In this document: piece after piece, positions 6,705 through 12,135 of the stretch
How the letters are laid out: every line of letters starts with the position of its first letter
Numbering within the stretch: position 1 is the first letter of the stretch
Origin: Ruminococcus sp.
GTDB taxonomy: Bacteria > Bacillota > Clostridia > Oscillospirales > Ruminococcaceae
Direction: 5' to 3'
Length of the DNA stretch: 12,135 nt
Assembly (NCBI GenBank): GCA_014799765.1
Contig: JAAVHK010000029.1
Coordinates: 3,599 to 15,733 of the forward strand
Made by a program: the position numbers and the translations under genes
Notes under the pieces: generated by a model
Databases searched by the model: none
Told to the model about the DNA's origin: nothing
Seen by the model: only the letters and a program-made list of their open reading frames with translations

Positions 6705-8603
6705 ATGGAAACAAGAGAATTTAAAGCAGAATCAAAAAGACTGCTGGAAATGATGATTCATTCAATCTATACGCATAAGGAAATTTTCCTCAGGGAACTT
6801 ATTTCCAATGCAAGCGACGCTATAGACAAACTTTATTTCAAGTCCCTTACAGATGATAAAGTAGGACTTGACAAGGAAGATTTTGCTATATGGCTTATGG
6901 CTGACAAGGATACACGTACACTTAAAATAACCGATAACGGCATAGGTATGACCGAAGAAGAACTTGAAAATAATCTCGGTACAATCGCTAACAGTGGTTC
7001 ACTTAAATTCAAGAACGAAAACAAACTTGAAGAAGACAGTCAGATTATAGGACAGTTTGGTGTAGGATTCTATTCTGCATTCATGGTAGCGAAGAAAGTT
7101 ACAGTTATTTCAAAGGCTTATGGTAGCGACAAGGCATATAAATGGGAGTCCGAAGGCGTTGACGGCTACACCATAACCGAAGCCGACAAAGCAAGTGCCG
7201 GTACTGAAATTATTCTTGAAATGCTTGAAGATACCGACGACGAAAAATACACCGATTTCCTTGACCAGTACAGACTGAAATCACTGGTTAAAAAATATTC
7301 TGATTATATAAGATTCCCTGTTAAAATGGAAATGACACACAGCAGACCGGTTGAAAAATCCGACGACGACGAAAACAAAGACCCTGAATACGAAGATTAC
7401 ATTGAAGTTGAAACCCTCAACAGCATGACACCTCTGTGGAAGAAGAACAAGTCTGAACTAAAGGAAGAAGACTATAAGCATTTCTATACGGAAAAATTCT
7501 ATGATTACAGTGAACCCCTCCGCTATGCACACGTAAAGAACGAAGGTAACGCAAATTATAACGCCTTACTGTACGTACCGTCAAAAGCTCCGTTTGATTT
7601 CTATTCAAAGGAGTTTGAAAAAGGTTTACAGTTATATTCAAACGGCGTTTTAATCATGGACAAGTGTTCTGACCTGCTCCCCGATTATTTCGGATTCGTC
7701 AAGGGTCTTGTAGATTCTGAAGACCTCTCACTTAATATATCCCGTGAGATGTTACAGCATGACAGACAGTTGAAAGTAATCGCAAAGAGTATCGAAAAGA
7801 CTATAAGTTCCGAACTCAAGAAGATGCTGAAAAATGACCGTGAAAATTATGAAAAATTCTGGGAAGCATTCGGCTTACAGCTTAAATACGGCATATACAG
7901 CGATTACGGTATGAACAAGGAAAAATTACAGGATTTACTGATGTTCACATCATCTAAGGAAAAGAAACTTGTTACTCTTGACGAATACGTAACCGGTATG
8001 CGTGAGGAACAGAAATTCATATACTACGCAACCGGTGACAGCATAGAACGAATAGAACAGCTCCCCCAGACCGAACTCGTAAAGGATAATGGTTTTGAAA
8101 TTCTGTATCTTACGGACAATATAGACGAATTTGCAATAAAGACGCTCATGAAGTACAAGGATAAGGAATTTAAATCTGTATCGGCTGACGATTTAGGGCT
8201 TGAAAATACCGAAAAACAGGAAGAAATAAAGGCTAAGGAAGAAGAAAACGCCGATTTACTGAAAGAGCTTTCCGAAGCATTAGAGGGAAAAGTTTCTAAG
8301 GTAATACTTTCGCAAAGACTGAAATCACATCCGGTATGCCTCACAAGTGAGGGTGAAATATCTCTTGAAATGGAAAAAGTCCTTAACTCCATGCCGAACG
8401 GTCAGAAGATAACCGCACAGCGAGTACTTGAAATAAATCCGGAACACGAAATTTTCGGAAAACTCCAGACAATGAGTACCACCGGCGATAAGGAAAAAAT
8501 AAGTAAGTACGCAAAATTACTGTATAGTCAGGCGTTACTGATAGAGGGTATGGCAATTGAAAACCCTGTTGAATTTTCCAACTTAATCTGCGAACTGATG
8601 TAA
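6705..8603 (+). CDS. htpG: Molecular chaperone HtpG (bacterial Hsp90)
   Basis: This is a full-length 632-residue Hsp90-family chaperone, acting as an ATP-dependent cytosolic dimer. The N-terminal GHKL ATPase domain shows E31 and N35 in ELISNASDAIDK, DNGIGMT at 77-83, GTIANSG at 92-98 and the lid region GQFGVGFYSAF at 115-125. The middle domain contains SLNISREMLQ with the conserved Arg347 that contacts the ATP gamma-phosphate. The C-terminal third carries the charged segment and dimerisation region. The ATG at 6705 follows GGGAGA by about 10 nt and matches the family N-terminus (ETREFKAESKRLLEMMIHSIY). The gene is monocistronic, with its own promoter and CIRCE upstream and a terminator downstream, and is therefore probably heat-induced by loss of HrcA repression. 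Its low-GC codon use resembles that of its neighbours. Confidence 0.98.
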   Translation: METREFKAESKRLLEMMIHSIYTHKEIFLRELISNASDAIDKLYFKSLTDDKVGLDKEDFAIWLMADKDTRTLKITDNGIGMTEEELENNLGTIANSGSLKFKNENKLEEDSQIIGQFGVGFYSAFMVAKKVTVISKAYGSDKAYKWESEGVDGYTITEADKASAGTEIILEMLEDTDDEKYTDFLDQYRLKSLVKKYSDYIRFPVKMEMTHSRPVEKSDDDENKDPEYEDYIEVETLNSMTPLWKKNKSELKEEDYKHFYTEKFYDYSEPLRYAHVKNEGNANYNALLYVPSKAPFDFYSKEFEKGLQLYSNGVLIMDKCSDLLPDYFGFVKGLVDSEDLSLNISREMLQHDRQLKVIAKSIEKTISSELKKMLKNDRENYEKFWEAFGLQLKYGIYSDYGMNKEKLQDLLMFTSSKEKKLVTLDEYVTGMREEQKFIYYATGDSIERIEQLPQTELVKDNGFEILYLTDNIDEFAIKTLMKYKDKEFKSVSADDLGLENTEKQEEIKAKEEENADLLKELSEALEGKVSKVILSQRLKSHPVCLTSEGEISLEMEKVLNSMPNGQKITAQRVLEINPEHEIFGKLQTMSTTGDKEKISKYAKLLYSQALLIEGMAIENPVEFSNLICELM

Positions 8604-8616
8604 AATATATATTAAT

Positions 8617-8648
8617 GCCCGAAAGTAATTTTTCAACTGCTTTCGGGC
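8617..8648 (+). terminator. Intrinsic terminator of htpG
   Basis: GCCCGAAAG (8617-8625) pairs perfectly with CTTTCGGGC (8640-8648) around a 14-nt loop, followed by TTATTTAAATT. It lies 13 bp after the htpG stop codon. The convergent gene on the minus strand ends at 8705 and may use the same hairpin. Confidence 0.82.
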
Positions 8649-8704
8649 TTATTTAAATTATTGGTTTATTTGCATAAATCAAAATTGAAGAACATAGTAA
8701 TCAG

Positions 8705-9142
8705 TTACAAATTACCCTCAACAACAATAATAGATGTAAATTTTAGGGCTTCTTTTAGCCAATTCAAAAAATTCATGAAGAAAGATTGTTTATCAGCAGA
8801 AATACTATCCAATTCTTGTTCTATTTCAGAAATGATTTTAACCCAGTCTTCCTTACCAATCCAATTATAAAAACAGACATCAAAAACGGGTTCAGGTGTT
8901 CCGTCAAATGCATCTTGAATAGGATATATTCTGTTGAAATAATCTATTAAAAGTTCATAATCCTGTTTATATATCCGTAAAGGTGTAGGATAGCAATGCC
9001 ACTCCTCCCATGTCGGATTCCAGTCAGCTTCTTCAGAAATCTTAAGAGGATTAAAATCTAATAGAATTTTTTCGTTTTTAGGTGCGTATAATCTTAATTC
9101 TACATACTTTTGCTTTTTATAATCACCTGATTTCAGCCACAT
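8705..9142 (-). CDS. Hypothetical protein, 145 residues, family not recognised
   Basis: The ATG at 9142-9140 is preceded by GAGGTG with 8-nt spacing and by a near-consensus promoter, so this is very likely a real expressed gene. The protein has no signal peptide or membrane helix and appears cytosolic. It is rich in aromatic residues and Trp (for example NPTWEEWHCYPTP and FYNWIGKEDW) and acidic residues, with a helical C-terminal part containing SFFMNFLNWLKEAL. Such small, acidic, Trp-rich single-domain proteins are common among immunity proteins of polymorphic toxins, but no toxin gene is visible nearby and this comparison is only an analogy. It is transcribed alone, convergent with htpG and downstream of the terminator at 9251-9270. 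I do not assign a function. Confidence 0.75.
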   Translation of the reverse strand: MWLKSGDYKKQKYVELRLYAPKNEKILLDFNPLKISEEADWNPTWEEWHCYPTPLRIYKQDYELLIDYFNRIYPIQDAFDGTPEPVFDVCFYNWIGKEDWVKIISEIEQELDSISADKQSFFMNFLNWLKEALKFTSIIVVEGNL

Positions 9143-9180
9143 AATAATAACACCTCTAAATTCCGATTTATTTTACTGAA

Positions 9181-9209
9181 ATTATACATCAAAAAAAATG
9201 TTATGTCAA
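9181..9209 (-). promoter_or_regulatory. Near-consensus promoter of the 145-residue protein gene
   Basis: On the minus strand TTGACA (9209-9204) and TATAAT (9186-9181) are perfect with a 17-nt spacer that includes a T8 run. The predicted start is near 9174, giving a leader of about 30 nt. The bases around the -35 (CTATTGACATAA) are the same as at the rny promoter. Confidence 0.87.
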
Positions 9210-9250
9210 TAGAAACGCTGATTAACACACGAAACACAAAAAAAATAAAA

Positions 9251-9270
9251 GGGACGGTTTAAACCGTCCC
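9251..9270 (-). terminator. Terminator of the metG operon
   Basis: GGGACGGTTT (9251-9260) and AAACCGTCCC (9261-9270) form a perfect 20-bp palindrome. On the minus strand it is followed by TTTTATTTTTTTT, a good intrinsic terminator, 7 bp after the stop codon of the 166-residue protein. In RNA a few central bases must form the loop. Confidence 0.88.
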
Positions 9271-9277
9271 ATGTTTT

Positions 9278-9778
9278 TTATTTTTCTGAATTAAGATTTT
9301 TAATTTTTCTCCACTTTTCATAAAGTTTTTCAGTAAGTGGTGAAATATGTGATTTTGTCATATAATGCCAGTCACTGCGGAAAGGTTCAGAGGCGACCAT
9401 ATCAATATCCTGTTTGTCGTAATAGAAATACGGACTACATTCTCCGAGAAGCAGTGTATCCGGATATTTCTGCATATATGCAATAGTAATTTCCAGTAGC
9501 AAATCGGAATTAACAATATCGTCGTCATCATAGACCGCATCAAAGAAAATCTCTCTGTAATACATACCAAACGGTTCAGGATATTCGTCTTCCTCTGCCG
9601 TTTCGGCATATACACGTATTCCCTCAGAACGATTACGTTTCCAGAGATATAGTGTTGTTGCATTTTCATAGTCAATCTGAATGCCAAGTGATGTGACAAG
9701 TTCTGCAAATTCACGGACAACCTCTGCATTTGTACGCTTCGGGATATATCTGTGGTCATAATACATACTGCTACCCAT
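9278..9778 (-). CDS. Hypothetical protein, 166 residues, co-transcribed with metG
   Basis: The ATG at 9778-9776 follows GGGAG by 8 nt; a second Met four codons later is a weaker choice. The gene begins 19 bp after the metG stop codon and ends just before a strong terminator, so it is probably the second gene of a metG operon. The protein has no signal peptide or membrane helix. It is rich in Tyr, Asp and Glu, with an acidic stretch FFDAVYDDDDIVNSDLLLE at about 78-96, a helix-like IAYMQKYPDTLLLGE, and a basic C-terminal end (LYEKWRKIKNLNSEK). I do not recognise the family. Its placement behind a housekeeping gene does not imply a role in translation; it may simply use the promoter. The acidic composition again recalls small immunity-like proteins, without direct evidence. 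Confidence 0.75.
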   Translation of the reverse strand: MGSSMYYDHRYIPKRTNAEVVREFAELVTSLGIQIDYENATTLYLWKRNRSEGIRVYAETAEEDEYPEPFGMYYREIFFDAVYDDDDIVNSDLLLEITIAYMQKYPDTLLLGECSPYFYYDKQDIDMVASEPFRSDWHYMTKSHISPLTEKLYEKWRKIKNLNSEK

Positions 9779-9797
9779 GTTGTTTCTCCCTGATTTT

Positions 9798-11759
9798 TTA
9801 TCTTACTTTAGAGCCGACTGGTACATCATCGTCAACGAAAATTACTTTACAGCCGTCCGGAATATCTACAGCACAAATCATACCATTACTTTCCATGCCA
9901 CAGAGTTTGACCGGTTTGAGATTCGCTATAAACTGTACTTTTTTTCCTATGAGGTCTTCGGGTTTGTAGTACTGTGCAATACCTGAAACAACCTGTCTTC
10001 CGCCCATACCGTCATCGAGTTGGAGGCAGAGAAGTTTTTTGGATTTCTTTACTTTTTCGCAGGAAATTACTTTACCTACACGGATTTCAATTTTAGCGAA
10101 GTCGTCGATAGTTATTTCCGGAGCGAGTTCAATTTTTTCCACAGGCTTTTCATTTTCGGAAAGATTCGATTTAGCTTTTTCAACGTTTTCTTTTATGATG
10201 TTATTCAGTTCTTCAATTTCCTTTTCGACGTCTATACGTGGGAAGAGTATAGCACCTTTATGAACGGTTACATTTTCCGGAAGTACGCCGAAAACTGAGA
10301 GTTTATTATAAGTTACGTCGTCCGGAACTGCTCCTATCTGATTCCATACTTCAGGCATAGTCGACGGCATAAACGGTGCAAGAAGACCTGATATAATTCT
10401 TATTGATTCGAGCAGGTTATAGAGTACGTTTGCGAGTTTTGCCTTATATTCCGGAACTTTTCCGAGTTTCCACGGTTCAGTTTCGTCGATATACTTGTTG
10501 GCACGGTCAACTGTCCTGAAAATGCTTTCGAGAGCCTGTTTTATCTTGTTCTGATTCATAGCGTCGTCGACTTCTTTAATAGTATGAAGAACGACTGATT
10601 TCAAATCCTCGTCAAAATCGGTTGATTCACGTTCAGCCGGAAGAGTACCATTAAAATACTTGTCAGCCATAGCAACAGTACGTGAAACAAGATTTCCGAA
10701 ACCGTTGGCGAGGTCAGAATTTATACGGTTAATCATGATTTCGTTAGAGAAAGAACTATCCGCACCTAAAGCCATTTCACGCAGAATGTGGTAGCGGATA
10801 GCGTCACAGCCATAACGTTCACCGAGTACAAACGGGTCAACGACATTTCCGAGTGATTTGGACATCTTTTCACCATTGAAAGTAATCCAGCCATGTACGG
10901 CAAGATGTTTAGGTAAAGGCAGGTCAAGAGCCATAAGCATTGCGGGCCATATTATAGCGTGGAATCGCATGATGTCTTTAGCTACCATATGGACATCTGC
11001 TGGCCAGTACTTTGAAAACTCGTCCGGACGGCTGTTTTCGTAACCAAGTGCGGATATATAGTTGGAAAGTGCGTCAATCCATACGTATACAACGTGTTTG
11101 TCGTCGAAAGAAACAGGTATACCCCACTTGAAAGTAGTACGTGATACGCATAAATCTTCAAGACCTTTTTTTATGAAGTTATTGACAAGTTCTGTAGCAC
11201 GTGTTTTAGGTTGCAGATAGTCTGTTTCTGTAAGGAGTTTTTCTATTCTGTCGGCGAATGGTGACATCTTAAAGAAATAGGATTCTTCTTTAGCTAAAGT
11301 TACTTCACGGTGACATTCTGGACAACAACCGTTTTCGTCAAGCTGTGAATCCGTCCAGAAACTCTCGCAAGGTGTGCAGTATTTGCCGGAGTATTCACCT
11401 TTATAAATGTAACCTTTGTCATAGAGAGCCTTGAAAATTTTCTGAACGCTTTCAACGTGATAGTCGTCAGTAGTTCTTATGAACTGGTCATAATCGACGT
11501 TCATATATTTCCAGAGTTTCTTGAAAGTACCTACGATTTCGTCAACATACTCTTTCGGTGTAACGCCTTTTTCCTGAGCTTTCTGTTCGATTTTCAAACC
11601 GTGTTCGTCCGTACCGGTAAGGAATCTGACGTCATAACCCTGTAATCTTCTGTAACGTGCTATGGAATCGCACGCAACTGTAGTATAACAGTGACCGATA
11701 TGCGGATTACCTGACGGGTAATAAATCGGTGTGGTAATGTAAAAAGTTTTATCTGACAT
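9798..11759 (-). CDS. metG: Methionyl-tRNA synthetase
   Basis: This 653-residue class I aminoacyl-tRNA synthetase charges tRNA-Met with methionine in the cytosol. Visible features are PIYYPSGNPHIGHCYT near the N-terminus with the HIGH motif at 20-23, the connective-peptide zinc knuckle CTPC (128-131) and CPEC (146-149), WIDALSNYISALG near 227, and KMSKS at 298-302. The anticodon-binding helical domain follows, and residues from about 547 form the C-terminal OB-fold tRNA-binding domain (KIEIRVGKVISCEKV, and later NLKPVKLCGMESNGM), which in other species mediates dimerisation. The start is the ATG at 11759-11757 with TTGGAG upstream; a frame extension to 11792 would begin almost at the predicted transcription start and lacks a ribosome binding site. 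The short leader of about 30 nt leaves no room for a T-box. The next gene follows 19 bp after the stop. Confidence 0.97.
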   Translation of the reverse strand: MSDKTFYITTPIYYPSGNPHIGHCYTTVACDSIARYRRLQGYDVRFLTGTDEHGLKIEQKAQEKGVTPKEYVDEIVGTFKKLWKYMNVDYDQFIRTTDDYHVESVQKIFKALYDKGYIYKGEYSGKYCTPCESFWTDSQLDENGCCPECHREVTLAKEESYFFKMSPFADRIEKLLTETDYLQPKTRATELVNNFIKKGLEDLCVSRTTFKWGIPVSFDDKHVVYVWIDALSNYISALGYENSRPDEFSKYWPADVHMVAKDIMRFHAIIWPAMLMALDLPLPKHLAVHGWITFNGEKMSKSLGNVVDPFVLGERYGCDAIRYHILREMALGADSSFSNEIMINRINSDLANGFGNLVSRTVAMADKYFNGTLPAERESTDFDEDLKSVVLHTIKEVDDAMNQNKIKQALESIFRTVDRANKYIDETEPWKLGKVPEYKAKLANVLYNLLESIRIISGLLAPFMPSTMPEVWNQIGAVPDDVTYNKLSVFGVLPENVTVHKGAILFPRIDVEKEIEELNNIIKENVEKAKSNLSENEKPVEKIELAPEITIDDFAKIEIRVGKVISCEKVKKSKKLLCLQLDDGMGGRQVVSGIAQYYKPEDLIGKKVQFIANLKPVKLCGMESNGMICAVDIPDGCKVIFVDDDVPVGSKVR

Positions 11760-11796
11760 TTTTAATCGCTCCAATCGTATAATAGTGGACAATTAT

Positions 11797-11825
11797 ATTA
11801 TACAACATTTCCGACAGTTTGTCAC
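11797..11825 (-). promoter_or_regulatory. Sigma-A promoter of the metG operon
   Basis: On the minus strand GTGACA (11825-11820) and TATAAT (11802-11797) are separated by 17 nt. The predicted start is near 11790. It lies in the 88-bp gap after the histidine kinase gene, where no convincing terminator is visible, so read-through from the kinase gene is possible. Confidence 0.8.
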
Positions 11826-11847
11826 GTATTTTTGAAAAATTTTACAT

Positions 11848-12135
11848 TCAGAATTTAAGTTCTGAAACAAATTCGGTATCGGAGCAGGAAATATCAAGCC
11901 TGAAGCCGTTTATCATGGAAGCGTTTTCGGCTATGGCGAGACCTAAACCACTTCCGGAATTATTACTGCGTGACTTGTCACCTTTTGCGAAAGGCTTTTT
12001 AAGTCCGGAAACGTCAATTTTCTTGCCGACGGTATTTTTTATAATGATGTTCCTGTTGCTGACGGATATATTTATCTTACCGTTTTCGATGGTGTAGTTT
12101 ACGGCATTTGAGACAAGATTTTCAATGATAGTTTT
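11848..12135 (-). CDS. C-terminal fragment of a sensor histidine kinase
   Basis: The frame is open from the right edge of the window and stops at TGA 11850-11848, giving the last 95 residues; the start lies beyond the window. The visible part is most of a HATPase_c domain: the N box ENLVSNAVNYT, IENGKINISV, a short lid region with FAKGDKSRSNNSGSGLGLAIAEN holding the F and G2 boxes, and a final beta strand ending in VSELKF. These bind ATP and allow phosphorylation of the kinase's own histidine, so the protein is probably the sensor of a two-component system. The canonical G1 box (DxGxG) is not evident: after the N box the sequence goes through NRNIIIKNTVGKKIDV with no DNGPG-like motif, which is a common degeneration in some Firmicute kinases. 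The partner regulator would be expected to the right of the window. Confidence 0.88.
   Translation of the reverse strand, partial: KTIIENLVSNAVNYTIENGKINISVSNRNIIIKNTVGKKIDVSGLKKPFAKGDKSRSNNSGSGLGLAIAENASMINGFRLDISCSDTEFVSELKF

Noticed and set aside
6568..6753. Open frame of 61 codons running into htpG
   Set aside because: It crosses the htpG promoter and CIRCE and is out of frame with htpG; no ribosome binding site.
9251..9270. Perfect 20-bp palindrome as a possible operator
   Set aside because: Its place right after a stop codon and before a U-rich run on the minus strand is fully explained by an intrinsic terminator.
9358..9759. A 133-codon minus-strand frame inside the 166-residue gene
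   Set aside because: It overlaps in another frame, starts without a ribosome binding site, and the competing frame has one and is well placed after metG.
11760..11796. T-box riboswitch upstream of metG
   Set aside because: The predicted leader is only about 30 nt and contains no T-box motif or terminator.

Overview
The window looks like chromosomal DNA of a low-GC Firmicute from the Ruminococcus/Oscillospirales part of the Clostridia. Supporting signs are a secreted protein with a type I dockerin and a long Thr/Ser linker, a clostridial 2[4Fe-4S] ferredoxin, GGAGG-type ribosome binding sites, sigma-A promoters with TTGACA/TATAAT boxes, and a CIRCE operator. I see no insertion sequence, phage gene, CRISPR array, rRNA or tRNA. 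Genus-level assignment is inference.

Layout. The left edge (1-285, +) holds the C-terminal end of a polytopic membrane protein, possibly a polysaccharide flippase. A hairpin at 304-339 separates it from a run of minus-strand genes: a lipoprotein (344-973), a 56-residue ferredoxin (1100-1270), an O-antigen ligase-like membrane protein (1329-2771) and a secreted dockerin-bearing M6-type metalloprotease (2787-4568). Protease and ligase are 15 bp apart and form a likely two-gene operon. Next comes rny (ribonuclease Y, 4667-6289, minus). A 415-bp divergent intergenic region (6290-6704) carries a near-consensus promoter for rny, giving a leader of about 230 nt, and the htpG promoter overlapped by a perfect CIRCE. 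htpG (6705-8603) is the only complete plus-strand gene. To its right are an unknown 145-residue protein with its own strong promoter (8705-9142, minus), an unknown 166-residue protein (9278-9778, minus) in an operon behind metG (9798-11759, minus), and at the right edge the C-terminal end of a histidine kinase (11848 to the window end, minus).

How it fits together. rny, metG, htpG and the ferredoxin are housekeeping or stress genes. The more accessory part is the dockerin protease plus the ligase-like protein, a cell-surface or extracellular module. Two regulatory points stand out. htpG has a CIRCE, so HrcA probably controls it, unlike B. subtilis htpG. The protease/ligase operon can only be transcribed through a terminator-like hairpin that ends 22 nt before its start codon, which suggests attenuation or dependence on read-through. 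I found no clear novel multi-gene system; the two unidentified small proteins near metG and htpG are the least explained genes.
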